From JBBIRM01 sp037441765 (GTDB taxonomy: Bacteria; Desulfobacterota; BSN033; UBA1163), in NCBI GenBank assembly GCA_037441765.1, contig JBBIRM010000062.1, forward strand, positions 1 to 15,061: a stretch of DNA of 15,061 bases. Direction: 5' to 3'. The translations under genes and the position numbers were made by a program. The notes beneath the pieces are model-generated. The model was not told where the DNA came from, did no database searches, and was given only the letters and a program-made list of their open reading frames with translations. This document shows, in pieces, positions 1 to 8,464 of this stretch (its first letter is position 1; every line of letters starts with the position of its first letter).

Positions 1-419
1 CAGATCGAAACCACATAGACAAAGGGGTGATAGATGATTCTTAGGGTTTCGGAAGTTTCTCCCCTTTTCCAAATGAGAGTTGCATACTTGGAGGTTTGCC
101 AACCAACCAGAATGAAGAAGATCATGCACAGGAAGGAACTGATCCCATTCATGATTTGATTAGTTCTTTTTGAATATCGAGTGGCTAAGATATCCACAGA
201 GATGTGACTGCGATAAATTTGTGTATAGCCTAAGGGAAGAGCCACAGCCAAAGCCCCAAAAAATCCTACCAGTTCATAGGCTCCTGTGATAGGAGTTCCA
301 AGGGGTCTTAAAACCATATTGGCACAGGCAATTCCTGTCAGGGTGAGAAGGGCAATGGCACCAATCCAGGAAAACCACTTACTTAGATGTTGGCTTGACT
401 TTTCGAGAAAAGAGATCAT
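1..419 (-). CDS. dctQ: TRAP transporter small permease, DctQ family (3' end outside window)
   Basis: Small membrane subunit of a tripartite ATP-independent periplasmic transporter, which works with the large permease DctM and the binding protein DctP to import organic acids on an ion gradient. The frame begins at an ATG preceded by AAGGTG about 7 nt upstream and stays open to the left edge, so 139 residues are visible. Hydrophobic spans lie near residues 15-37, 44-66 and 85-105. Family marks are a conserved Glu at 49, SHISVDIL at 71-78, and a GETSETLRI stretch near the visible end, the usual DctQ signature before the last membrane helix. It follows dctP by 82 bp on the same strand. The dctM gene would be expected just beyond the left edge. 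The family call is firm; the substrate cannot be read from this subunit. Confidence 0.9.
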   Translation of the reverse strand, partial: MISFLEKSSQHLSKWFSWIGAIALLTLTGIACANMVLRPLGTPITGAYELVGFFGALAVALPLGYTQIYRSHISVDILATRYSKRTNQIMNGISSFLCMIFFILVGWQTSKYATLIWKRGETSETLRIIYHPFVYVVSI

Positions 420-451
420 TCCAATACACCTTTTTTAAGAAAATTAAGGAT

Positions 452-489
452 AGAAAGAAAAAGGGGATAAAAAACCCCTTTCTCTTTCT
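452..489 (-). terminator. hairpin between dctP and dctQ (attenuator or mRNA-stabilising stem)
   Basis: A 15-bp inverted repeat with one mismatch and an 8-nt loop lies 12 bp after the dctP stop. In transcript sense the arms are AGAAAGAGAAAGGGG and CCCCTTTTTCTTTCT, with a U-rich loop and a pyrimidine-rich 3' arm. There is no long U tract after the stem, so partial termination or 3'-end protection of dctP mRNA is more likely than a full stop. Such stems are common after binding-protein genes, where they help raise binding protein over permease. The role is inferred; the stem is seen. Confidence 0.55.
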
Positions 490-501
490 AATGCCCTCTT
501 A

Positions 502-1551
502 TCAATCAGGATATTCTTTTGAATATTTTTCTTTCAGTTTCATCACATCGTCGAGGATGGCTTTAGCAGGCAATCCCTTGGCTTCTACATCCTTTATATA
601 TTTTTCGGTCATTGGTTTGAGAACCGAATACCATCTTGAAATCTCTTTGGGTGAGAGTTCATAGACCTGAACATTATAATTCTTTTTAGACCACGCCATT
701 GATTCTTTCACATGTTTATCTACATATCTTCCGGTCCAGATAGCCTGGTCTCTACTGAGATCGTCAATTACTTTTTTTACATCGGCTGGTAAGGATTCCC
801 ACTTCGCCTTATTCATTACCACTGCAAAAGAGACCACAAAGAGGTTCACATTGGCTGTTACGTGACGGCAGTATTCTGCATATTTAAAATCTTTCATCAC
901 CTCTAATGAAGATACATTCCCTTTGATGACCCCTTTCTGGAGGGCTTCTGGGACATCGGATTGAGGCATTCCTACGGCGGCTGCTCCAAGGAGGCCAAGA
1001 ATTTTTGCCCCTGTTCCTGAGGCTCTTAACTCGTAGCCCTTTAAATCTTCCAGACTTAGGATGGGTTTCATCGACATGATATTTGCAGGTGGGCAGGTGA
1101 ACATGGTAATAACCTTGAATCTTTCAAGTTCTTTAGGTTTATATTTATTTACGATGTCCAGAAGCGAGATACTTGCCACAGTTGCACTTGGCCATCCGAC
1201 AGGTAGATCCACTGCCTCTACAACCGGAAACATTCCTGGAAAATAAGAGGGGCAGGTACATCCAATGTCTGCAGTGCCAGCCGCCACTCCATCAAACATA
1301 TTCTTTGCATGAAGCAGTGTCCCGCCAGGGTAGGTGTTCACCTTCACCTTTCCTGCAGTTCGTTTCTCAACCTCTGACTTCCATCTTTCCATCTGGACAC
1401 ATGGGAAGGTTGGGGCGGGTGGGAAGTTGGCATAACTCAAGGTGATTTGAGCCCGGGCAGTGGTTACCCAAAACCCGCTTCCAATGAGACTAATCCCTAT
1501 AACCCCGACCAAAAATAGAACCACTCTTTTTGAAAAAATTTTTCTTCTCAT
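502..1551 (-). CDS. dctP: TRAP transporter substrate-binding protein, DctP family
   Basis: Periplasmic solute receptor of a TRAP transporter, 349 residues with the chosen start. I chose the ATG at 1551 because AGGAGG sits just upstream; an in-frame ATG at 1584 has no Shine-Dalgarno sequence and would put charged residues before the signal. The signal peptide has a basic start (MRRKIFSKR), a hydrophobic core at about 10-28 and a likely cut after TARA at residue 34. The mature part has the DctP fold marks: a GELRASGTGAK-like segment whose Arg176 matches the conserved carboxylate-binding arginine, then GMPQSDVPEALQKGVIKG at about 194-211. A carboxylate substrate is therefore likely. It precedes dctQ, and its own promoter may lie in the 105-bp gap after the ligase gene. 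Confidence 0.93.
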   Translation of the reverse strand: MRRKIFSKRVVLFLVGVIGISLIGSGFWVTTARAQITLSYANFPPAPTFPCVQMERWKSEVEKRTAGKVKVNTYPGGTLLHAKNMFDGVAAGTADIGCTCPSYFPGMFPVVEAVDLPVGWPSATVASISLLDIVNKYKPKELERFKVITMFTCPPANIMSMKPILSLEDLKGYELRASGTGAKILGLLGAAAVGMPQSDVPEALQKGVIKGNVSSLEVMKDFKYAEYCRHVTANVNLFVVSFAVVMNKAKWESLPADVKKVIDDLSRDQAIWTGRYVDKHVKESMAWSKKNYNVQVYELSPKEISRWYSVLKPMTEKYIKDVEAKGLPAKAILDDVMKLKEKYSKEYPD

Positions 1552-1597
1552 CTTCAACTCCTCCTTTCTTTGATTAAATATCATTATTTAAAAAAAC

Positions 1598-1624
1598 CTT
1601 ATAAAGGATTTGAATTAAAGTCAA
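1598..1624 (-). promoter_or_regulatory. possible promoter for dctP-dctQ
   Basis: Within the ligase-dctP gap the minus strand reads TTGACT (1624-1619), a 15-bp spacer, then TATAAG (1603-1598). A 17-bp spacing to TAAGGT is the alternative. The spacer is short for sigma70, so this is only a candidate. Its place just after a terminator-like stem and before a gene with a good ribosome binding site supports separate transcription of the transporter. Confidence 0.35.
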
Positions 1625-1626
1625 GT

Positions 1627-1657
1627 AAAAATGGAGAAGGCTACTTTTCTCCTTTTT
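1627..1657 (-). terminator. intrinsic terminator-like hairpin after the CoA ligase gene
   Basis: In transcript sense the stem GGAGAA / TTCTCC (1652-1647 with 1638-1633) has an 8-nt loop, is preceded by AAAAA and is followed by ATTTTTAC. The A-run and U-run could extend the stem. It begins right at the ligase stop codon. The stem is short, so read-through into dctP is possible. Confidence 0.55.
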
Positions 1658-2949
1658 CAAATTTCTCGATGGTCAAAGACCCTCTTGCTCTTTCGTTCTG
1701 ATCTCGGAAGGCTCCCATAATCCACAATCTCAACCTTACCGCTAACTAAAATCTGTTTTTTAATCTCTTCTTCAATCTTGCTGATCAAGGCCTGGTCTTC
1801 CTCTGGACGACCTCCCTCTGCCCTTTCTACCTTGATCGTCATATAGTCCTTCCCATCCTCCTTGCGGTCAAGGTGAATCTGATATTCACTCCCAACACCC
1901 CTGATATTGGATAGGATATGGTCGATTTGACCAGGGTAGATATTGACCGCTCTGATTATGAACATATCGTCAGATCTTCCTAAGAGTCGATCGTGGAGGG
2001 GGAGAATCGAACCACAGGAACACTGTTTGGGAATGAGTTTTGTCAGGTCTCTGGTTCGATAACGAATAAGAGGTGCTGCCTCTTTTCTGAGTGTAGTCAC
2101 TACCATCTCACCAATTTCCCCTGGCAAAACAGGTTCGAGTGTGTCGGGGTTTATGAGTTCAAGGATATAATAGTCGGCCCAATAATGGATCCCTTCGTGG
2201 TAGATACAGTCAATACCAGTTCCCGGACCATAGAGTTCAGTAAGGCCTGTAATGTCAAAGACATGTTCCACCCCGAGTAATTCTTTCATTTTTGCCCTCA
2301 TTGCATCGCTTGAGCGTTCAGAACCCATAATCACTTTTTTAAGGGCGATACGGTCCCTAAGACCTCTTTTTTTAACCTCCTCCCCCATTAGAATGGCCAT
2401 AGAGGCTGTTGCACAGAGGACTGTGGATTGAAAATCCTCTAAGAATTGACACTGCATATCGAGATTTCCGGGACCGATGGGAATGGCCATAGCGCCGATC
2501 CGTTCGACTCCCAACTGGAAACCCACTCCTGCAGTCCATAGGCCATATCCAACAGCCACCTGAACCCGATCTTTCGTGGTTACCCCAGCCATCTCATAAC
2601 AACGGGCAAACATATTTGCCCAGTCACGAATATCCTTTTGGGTGTAACAGAGAACCTTTCTCTTACCTGTGGTTCCAGAGGAGGCATGGATACGCACAAT
2701 CTTTTCAAAAGGGACGGACCTTAGTGGAAATGGATAGCCTTCCTGAAGATCTTTTGCAGTGGTAAAAGGGAGTTTGGATAGGTCTTTGAGGGATTTGATA
2801 TGTTTGGGTTTGACCCCTGCCTCATCAAAACGTTTTCGATAGAATTCCGAATTATTATAGACATGATTGACTGTCCACTGGAGACCTTCCAATTGAAGTC
2901 GTTTTAACTCCCTCTCCGTCCGAAACTCTGGCATGAAACTTCTTCCCAT
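1657..2949 (-). CDS. phenylacetate-CoA ligase-like AMP-forming acyl-CoA ligase
   Basis: Adenylate-forming ligase of the PaaK family: acid + ATP + CoA gives acyl-CoA + AMP + PPi in the cytoplasm. At 430 residues it has normal family length. Marks in order are the phosphate-binding loop HASSGTTGKRK at 88-98, GLTELYGPG at 235-243 (compare GLSEVMGPG in PaaK), RYRTRDL at 296-302, a CSCG pair at 310-313, GRSDDMFIIRAVNIYPGQID at 324-343, and PRSERKSKRV at 415-424. In that last motif Lys420 matches the family's C-terminal catalytic lysine. The ATG at 2949 has AAGGGG overlapping the stop of hyuB, 12 bp upstream; an in-frame ATG five codons later is the alternative. Members act on aryl- and indole-acetates, coumarate, aminobenzoate and others, so the substrate is open. 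Its neighbours suggest it feeds the B12 mutase or handles the HyuAB product. Confidence 0.85.
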   Translation of the reverse strand: MGRSFMPEFRTERELKRLQLEGLQWTVNHVYNNSEFYRKRFDEAGVKPKHIKSLKDLSKLPFTTAKDLQEGYPFPLRSVPFEKIVRIHASSGTTGKRKVLCYTQKDIRDWANMFARCYEMAGVTTKDRVQVAVGYGLWTAGVGFQLGVERIGAMAIPIGPGNLDMQCQFLEDFQSTVLCATASMAILMGEEVKKRGLRDRIALKKVIMGSERSSDAMRAKMKELLGVEHVFDITGLTELYGPGTGIDCIYHEGIHYWADYYILELINPDTLEPVLPGEIGEMVVTTLRKEAAPLIRYRTRDLTKLIPKQCSCGSILPLHDRLLGRSDDMFIIRAVNIYPGQIDHILSNIRGVGSEYQIHLDRKEDGKDYMTIKVERAEGGRPEEDQALISKIEEEIKKQILVSGKVEIVDYGSLPRSERKSKRVFDHREI

Positions 2950-2961
2950 CTTAAATACCCC

Positions 2962-4689
2962 TTACATCATTTTTATTAAGTTTTCCCTTAATCTTTTTGT
3001 TGCCTCCACATCTACTCTCAAAGTTTTAGGGTCGACGATTACCCCATAATCCTCCTTTGCCTTTTCAATGCTCACATATCCTTCAAGTACATCCCTCTCC
3101 ACCATCTCGATGTCACGCTCAAGTGGGTTTCCATATCCTCCTCCTCCTGCTGCATCGATAGTGACCACATCCCCAGGTTTTAGCAGAGTTAAACCAAATG
3201 GATTTCCAAGTAGTCCATTAATTAAAAACTGTGCCCTTGCTCCTGGCTTACCGCCAAAAAGCCCTTCTGGCGGGAGGAGATGCCTTCCTGCCTGGATTCC
3301 TAAATGGACAGGTGGAAGAGGGGCATAATCATCGTCAGGAACTTTAAAGACTTCCCTCTGACCGAGACCGCCCTTCATCTTTCCAGGCCCCCCTGAGTCT
3401 GGGATCAGTTCCCTTCTTTCAACAATAAGTGGCGTATCACTCTCAAAGATCTCAATCGGGGTATTCGCTCCATTGGCGGGAAAGATGTAGACATAATTAC
3501 CATCACTGATGGCACTTGCTCCCATGCCCCCACCCCTTATGATTACAGAATGCCAGGGAGTTCCATCTTTTCTCTTCCCATAGAAGACATTCATCTGTGC
3601 AGGTGTACCTCCACTTCCAGCAATGACCTTATTGGGTAATACTTCCGAAAGGGCACGGTATATGATTTCAGTAATAAAATGACCGATGACCAGCCTGGCC
3701 GCCACCGCGGCGGGAAATTTACAGTTGACCACACTACCTTCCGGAGCCTTTAGTGTGATGGGCCTTGCACAACCATCGTTATTGGGGATGTCAGGTCCAA
3801 ACATGCTTTTCATCGCCATAAAGACATAGGCATAGGTGAAATTATAAACCACATTCCCTCCCCAGTTGACCTGAGGAGATGAACCATCGAGGTCTACAGT
3901 AATATCGCTTCCCCTAACCTCCACTTTTGCCTTAATGACCACTTCCTGTTGCCCCTTCATCTGTTCAATTTTCCCTTCAGCACAATAGATTCCATCGGGA
4001 ATCTTCTCGATCTCCTCTCTCATACTCTTTTCTGTGCGAGTGATAATCTGATCTGCCAGATCGTCCAGATCCTCAAGGTCGTTCTCTCGAAGCATCTGAC
4101 AGATCTTTTCTGAACAGACGTGGTTGGCTGCAATCTGGGAGCGGATATCTCCGATCACTTCATCTGGCGTTCGGACATTCCAACGAATCATATCCATCAA
4201 GGATTGATTGAGCACTCCTCCATCGTAAAGTTTCACAAGAGGGATGAAGAGGCCTTCTTCAAAGACATCATGATTGTCAGAGGAGACTCGGCCCCCAATG
4301 TCCGAATGGTGAAAGACACAGGCTGTAAAGGCGACCAATCGATCTTTGTAAAAAATGGGGCTCAGCACACAGACATCGTTCAGATGTCCTGCAAGGGCCC
4401 AGGGGTCATTGGTAATGAAGACATCTCCAGGCTTGTAGGTTTCAGGAGGAAGTTTGTTGACAAGGTTTTTAATTCCAAGAGCCATGGCGCCCGATTGGCC
4501 AGGTGTGGCGAAGGTTCCCTGAGCAAGCTCCCTGCCTTTCTGATCAGTAAACATACAGGTATAGTCATGAGCATCTCTTAAGAGACTTGAGAAGGCGGTC
4601 CGTGCAACAGTGCTATCAGATTCATCTACAATAGAGATCAATCTTCGCCAGAGGATTTCCAACGTGATCGGGTCAAAGGTTCGTCCCAT
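2962..4689 (-). CDS. hyuB: hydantoinase B / oxoprolinase / acetone carboxylase alpha-type subunit (HyuB)
   Basis: Partner of HyuA in a two-subunit ATP-dependent enzyme; Pfam family Hydantoinase_B. The ATG at 4689 gives 575 residues and has AAGGGG 6 nt upstream. A TTG at 4719 overlapping the hyuA stop would add ten residues not typical of the family, and MGRTFDPITLEIL is the usual N terminus. Family marks are FDPITLEILWRRL at 5-17, TNDPW at 93-97, GHLND at 101-105, HHSDIGG at 127-133 (the His/Asp residues are likely metal ligands) and a glycine-rich GGGGYGNPLERD near the C terminus. Family reactions are hydantoin or N-methylhydantoin ring opening, 5-oxoproline hydrolysis, and carboxylation of acetone or acetophenone. 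No third, small carboxylase subunit is seen here. With a CoA ligase and B12 mutase alongside, a carbon-assimilating step is plausible, but the reaction is not settled. Confidence 0.88.
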   Translation of the reverse strand: MGRTFDPITLEILWRRLISIVDESDSTVARTAFSSLLRDAHDYTCMFTDQKGRELAQGTFATPGQSGAMALGIKNLVNKLPPETYKPGDVFITNDPWALAGHLNDVCVLSPIFYKDRLVAFTACVFHHSDIGGRVSSDNHDVFEEGLFIPLVKLYDGGVLNQSLMDMIRWNVRTPDEVIGDIRSQIAANHVCSEKICQMLRENDLEDLDDLADQIITRTEKSMREEIEKIPDGIYCAEGKIEQMKGQQEVVIKAKVEVRGSDITVDLDGSSPQVNWGGNVVYNFTYAYVFMAMKSMFGPDIPNNDGCARPITLKAPEGSVVNCKFPAAVAARLVIGHFITEIIYRALSEVLPNKVIAGSGGTPAQMNVFYGKRKDGTPWHSVIIRGGGMGASAISDGNYVYIFPANGANTPIEIFESDTPLIVERRELIPDSGGPGKMKGGLGQREVFKVPDDDYAPLPPVHLGIQAGRHLLPPEGLFGGKPGARAQFLINGLLGNPFGLTLLKPGDVVTIDAAGGGGYGNPLERDIEMVERDVLEGYVSIEKAKEDYGVIVDPKTLRVDVEATKRLRENLIKMM

Positions 4690-4715
4690 ATTTTCCCCTT
4701 GAAAGGTTTTGAATT

Positions 4716-6806
4716 TCAATAAGAAAGATCAACCCAAAGGAAGCCATAATCGTCCACAGAAACGCTTGCATCCTCTCCTACGATGAGGGTGGATTCCCTT
4801 TCTTCAATAATAGCAGGTCCTTGAAATTTTGCACTCGGGAAAAGTTTATATCGGTCATAGACCGTATAGGGAATAAAATCCTTAGCAATGTGAGAGTAGG
4901 CCTTTCTTTTTCCTTTAATCGCATGTTCAAGGAGCCTGCCTTTCCCATCAATTTTTGGAAATTGAATTAATCGCTCTGGAAGGCTAGCCCTTATTTTGAA
5001 ATTGATAAATTCCACCTCCGATTCAGGATAGGTTCTGCCATAGAGCCTTTGATAGACTTCGTCGAAGAGGTGGCGCACCTCCTCCCTTCTCATTTTTGAA
5101 AAATCTCTCTGGGAGAGGGGGACATGGGTTTCGGATCCCTGTCCAACGAAACGCATATCGAGGGATCGTTCAAATAGAATATCTTTTTCCTGGGTTTCTT
5201 TCTTGAGGATGGCGGTTGCTTCTGCCTCAAGTTGTTTAAAAATCTTCTCTATTTCATTAAAGTCTGCTGAACTTAGGGAGACCTTATGGCTTCTTAAAAG
5301 GTCAAAGGCTCGTGGAGCGGTAAAGAACCCTAAGGCTGAACCTACTCCTGCATTTGGTGGAACAAGGATACGGGGGGCTCCCAATTTCTTGGCCAGACCG
5401 TATGCATGGACCGGGCCTGCTCCTCCAAAGGCAACAATCGTCACAATTTTAGGGTTTCCCCCTTTCTCGGCAATATGTGTTTTGGCTGCAGCAGCCATGG
5501 TTTCATTAATAAGGTCATGAATTCCCCAAATCGCCTGTATAAAAGAGACACCTAAGGGTTGAGCCACTTTCTCTTCAACACCCCTTCTGGCTGCCTCCTT
5601 ATCAAGTTTCATCTCTCCCCCAAGAAAATAGTTCTCATCAAGATATCCTAATAATAGGTCTGCATCGGTAACACAGGGATCTTTCCCCCCGATTCCATAA
5701 CAGATAGGGCCAGGGTCTGCCCCAGAACTTTCAGGACCTACCTGGAGTGTTCCCATTCGGCTGACTCTGGCAATACTTCCACCCCCTGCACCAATCTCCA
5801 TTAAATCTACAACAGGCACCTGAATGGTCAAGCCACTACCCTTCATAAATCTTTGGACTCTACCGACCTCAAAGGTGGGAACTACTCCTGCCACTCCTTT
5901 TTGGATCAGGCAGGACTTGGCTGTAGTTCCTCCCATGTCAAAACAGAACATTTCTGAAATATTAAAAAGTCTACCAAAATATTGGCCAGCGATGACCGCT
6001 GCAGTCGGACCTGACTCAATCACCCTGACAGGAAACTGAGCTGCAGTTTCAACAGAGGTCACTCCTCCACTTGAGAGCATGATGAAGAGCTTTCCTTCAA
6101 AACCAATGGAATGAAGCCTTCCGGCCAGTTTATTGAGATACCTTCCTGTAAGAGGTTTAACATAGGCATTGGTCACAGTGGTGCTGGTCCTTTCGAACTC
6201 TTTGATTTGTGGCAAAACCTGGTAGGATATCGAAATGGATATCTCAGGCGCTTCCTCTTCTATAATTTTTTTAAGCATCAACTCATGGACCGGGTTCTCG
6301 AAAGAATTGATCAGACAGACCGCAATAGATTCAACACCCATACCAAGCATTTTACGAACGATCTGCCTGGCTTCTTCAGGATCGAGGGGTTTTAGAATGG
6401 TCCCATCACTTCGAATCCTTTCGTTTACTTCAAAGCGTAGATGCCTGGGAACCAGAGGCTTTGGAAATTCAGCGAATATATCATAGGGTGCGTATCGGAG
6501 ACCTCTTCCAATTTCAAGGACATCCCTGAATCCCTTGGTTGTAATCAGACCTGTCTTTGCTCCCTTTCTCTCAATAATGGAGTTGATGACCAGGGTTGTC
6601 CCGTGAATCACCTCATCCAGTTTCTCTACAAAACCTGGGGTCATCTTCTCCATCTCTCTTATTCCATATTCCACTGCATCCGAGGGATCCTTGGGAGTGG
6701 TCAGACACTTATAGATCTTTAACTCTCCGGTTTTATCGTTGAGCAGGACAAAGTCTGTAAATGTTCCTCCAATATCACAACCTAAGCGATAAAATTTTTC
6801 ACCCAT
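4716..6806 (-). CDS. hyuA: hydantoinase A / oxoprolinase / acetone carboxylase beta-type subunit (HyuA)
   Basis: ATP-binding subunit of the HyuAB enzyme, 696 residues, the normal length. The ATG at 6806 has TAAGG about 8 nt upstream and lies 14 bp after the mutase stop. The N-terminal domain shows the actin-like phosphate loop GCDIGGTFTDF at 9-19 and HGTTLVINSIIERKGA at 68-83. The central Hydantoinase_A domain has SSGGVTS at 245-251, ESGPTAA at 264-270, the second phosphate loop FDMGGTTAK at 289-297, IGAGGGSIA at 338-346 and GPESSGADPGPICYG at 357-371. FGGAGPVHAYGLA at 460-472 precedes the C-terminal domain. All nucleotide-binding motifs are intact, so it should use ATP to activate a carbonyl or carboxyl oxygen. 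The family also includes ApcA/AcxA-type carboxylases, and sequence alone does not separate carboxylase from amidohydrolase. Confidence 0.9.
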   Translation of the reverse strand: MGEKFYRLGCDIGGTFTDFVLLNDKTGELKIYKCLTTPKDPSDAVEYGIREMEKMTPGFVEKLDEVIHGTTLVINSIIERKGAKTGLITTKGFRDVLEIGRGLRYAPYDIFAEFPKPLVPRHLRFEVNERIRSDGTILKPLDPEEARQIVRKMLGMGVESIAVCLINSFENPVHELMLKKIIEEEAPEISISISYQVLPQIKEFERTSTTVTNAYVKPLTGRYLNKLAGRLHSIGFEGKLFIMLSSGGVTSVETAAQFPVRVIESGPTAAVIAGQYFGRLFNISEMFCFDMGGTTAKSCLIQKGVAGVVPTFEVGRVQRFMKGSGLTIQVPVVDLMEIGAGGGSIARVSRMGTLQVGPESSGADPGPICYGIGGKDPCVTDADLLLGYLDENYFLGGEMKLDKEAARRGVEEKVAQPLGVSFIQAIWGIHDLINETMAAAAKTHIAEKGGNPKIVTIVAFGGAGPVHAYGLAKKLGAPRILVPPNAGVGSALGFFTAPRAFDLLRSHKVSLSSADFNEIEKIFKQLEAEATAILKKETQEKDILFERSLDMRFVGQGSETHVPLSQRDFSKMRREEVRHLFDEVYQRLYGRTYPESEVEFINFKIRASLPERLIQFPKIDGKGRLLEHAIKGKRKAYSHIAKDFIPYTVYDRYKLFPSAKFQGPAIIEERESTLIVGEDASVSVDDYGFLWVDLSY

Positions 6807-6820
6807 GTTTTGGCCTTATT

Positions 6821-8449
6821 TCAGAAAATGGATGGTTCCTTAAATTCTCCGAAAACCTCTTTAAAGACTTTTGTCATCTCGCCTAAAGTGGCATAGGCCT
6901 TACAACACTCAAGGAGGTAAGGCATCACATTCTTTTCGGACCTTGCAGCCACCTCAAGGTCTTTTAATAACTGGAGGACCTTCCGGTTATCCCTTTGGCG
7001 TTTCACCTCCTTAAGACGCTTAATCTGTTCTTCAGCAGATTCCTGGCGGTATTCGTGAAGCTCAACCTCCATCTCCTCTCCTTCAGTATATTTATTCACC
7101 CCGACCTTGATCAGTTCTCCCTTCTGGACTCCCTTTTCAAATTCATAGGCCTGCTTGGCTACTTCTCTCTGAACATAACCTGTCTCAACCGCTTTGATCA
7201 TACCTCCCATCTCATCTATCCGATTCATTTCTTCAATAATCTTTTCTTCCATCTGTTTGGTCAGGGTTTCAATAAAGTAGGATCCAGCAAGAGGATCCAC
7301 GGTATCTCTCAAACCGACCTCTTCCATTAGAATCTGAAATGTTCTGAGGGAGAGCAGGGCTGCCCTCGGGGTGGGGATGGTATAGGCCTCATCAAAAGAA
7401 CATAGGGCAGTGGTTTGAGCGCCACCCAAGGCCGCTGCCAGGGCATAATAAGCCCCTCGAATGATGTTGTTTTCAGGCTGGGCCTTTGTTAATCCATAAC
7501 CCCCCCCACCAAAAATCCCTCTAAGAAAGAGGGATCGCTTATCCTTTGCACCATAACGCTCTTTTAAATTCTTTGCCCAGAGTTTCCTCGCAGCCCGGAA
7601 CTTTGCCACCTGTTCCCAGAGGTTTCCGAAAACATTGAGGTTGAATGTAAAGCCCCTTACAAATTCATCGATTTGGTATCCTCGATTAAGGACTTCCTCA
7701 ATATAGGTGTTGGCGATCTGAAAGGCATAAGCAATTTCTTGTACAGGAGAACATCCAGATTCACGAATGTGATACCCACAGACACTTACAGGATTGGTTC
7801 GAGGAAGTTCCTTGATCGAATATTCGATCGTATCCCCGATGAGCCTAACCGAAGGCTTTACAGGAAAGATCCAGGCCCCCCTGCCAATCATCTCTTTTAG
7901 GATGTCATTCTGAGGTGTTGCGCTGATTCGGTCTTTGGCGTAGCCAAATTTTTCTGCTGTTGCTTGAAACATGGCCAACATTATGCTTGCCACTGCATTG
8001 ATGGTAAGGCCAACACCAATTCGGTCGAGTGGAATTCCTTGAAAGGCCTCTTCAAAATCTCTGAGGGAGTCGACCGCCATCCCAACTCTTCCCACCTCTC
8101 CCTCTGCCAGGGGGTCATCCGAATCGAGGCCCATCTGAGTGGGAAGGTCGAAGGCAACGTTCAGACCGGTCTGGCCATGGGAGATCATCAATTTAAAACG
8201 TTCATTGGTCTCCCTCGGGGTTCCAAATCCTGTATACTGGCGGGTTGTCCATTCCCTGCTCCGATAGCCAAGAGGATGGATACCACGGGTGAAGGGATAT
8301 TCTCCTGGAAGAGCGAGGTCTTTTTCAGGGTCGAATCCTACCTCTTTTAAATCCTTTTCTGTATAAACAGGTTTGACATGAATGCCGGACTGGAGGATCA
8401 CATCGAGGATTTCATCTTTTTCATTTTTAATATAGCGTGCTACTCCCAT
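6821..8449 (-). CDS. B12-dependent acyl-CoA mutase, large (substrate-binding) subunit
   Basis: TIM-barrel subunit of the methylmalonyl-CoA mutase family, 542 residues, made without the B12 domain, which is the separate gene just upstream. The ATG at 8449 follows GGAG by about 6 nt. Against Propionibacterium shermanii numbering (offset 17), the dicarboxylate set is kept: Tyr72 for Tyr89, Arg190 for Arg207, His227 for His244, with Thr68, Arg70, Arg65 and Gln180 also kept. Several pocket positions differ: GIHPLGY at 56-62 puts His58 for Tyr75 and Gly61 for Met78; Asn97 replaces Ser114 in the GLSVAFD motif; and the LHTN before SFDEA in methylmalonyl-CoA mutases is TALC here. The Tyr at 72 argues against 2-hydroxyisobutyryl-CoA mutase (Ile) and isobutyryl-CoA mutase (Phe). 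The reaction is a radical carbon-skeleton shift; the exact acyl-CoA is uncertain. No MeaB-type GTPase chaperone is in view. Confidence 0.9.
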   Translation of the reverse strand: MGVARYIKNEKDEILDVILQSGIHVKPVYTEKDLKEVGFDPEKDLALPGEYPFTRGIHPLGYRSREWTTRQYTGFGTPRETNERFKLMISHGQTGLNVAFDLPTQMGLDSDDPLAEGEVGRVGMAVDSLRDFEEAFQGIPLDRIGVGLTINAVASIMLAMFQATAEKFGYAKDRISATPQNDILKEMIGRGAWIFPVKPSVRLIGDTIEYSIKELPRTNPVSVCGYHIRESGCSPVQEIAYAFQIANTYIEEVLNRGYQIDEFVRGFTFNLNVFGNLWEQVAKFRAARKLWAKNLKERYGAKDKRSLFLRGIFGGGGYGLTKAQPENNIIRGAYYALAAALGGAQTTALCSFDEAYTIPTPRAALLSLRTFQILMEEVGLRDTVDPLAGSYFIETLTKQMEEKIIEEMNRIDEMGGMIKAVETGYVQREVAKQAYEFEKGVQKGELIKVGVNKYTEGEEMEVELHEYRQESAEEQIKRLKEVKRQRDNRKVLQLLKDLEVAARSEKNVMPYLLECCKAYATLGEMTKVFKEVFGEFKEPSIF

Positions 8450-8464
8450 CTTTAACTCCAGTGT

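Noticed and set aside
4120..4581. A 153-codon plus-strand open frame
   Set aside because: It lies wholly inside hyuB on the other strand, has no recognisable motifs, and the minus-strand protein there is clearly conserved.
4690..4719. TTG at 4719 as the hyuB start overlapping the hyuA stop
   Set aside because: It would add ten residues not typical of the family; the ATG at 4689 has AAGGGG at good spacing and begins the usual HyuB N terminus.
7964..8350. A 128-codon plus-strand open frame
   Set aside because: It is antisense to the conserved core of the mutase large subunit and shows no domain or ribosome binding site.
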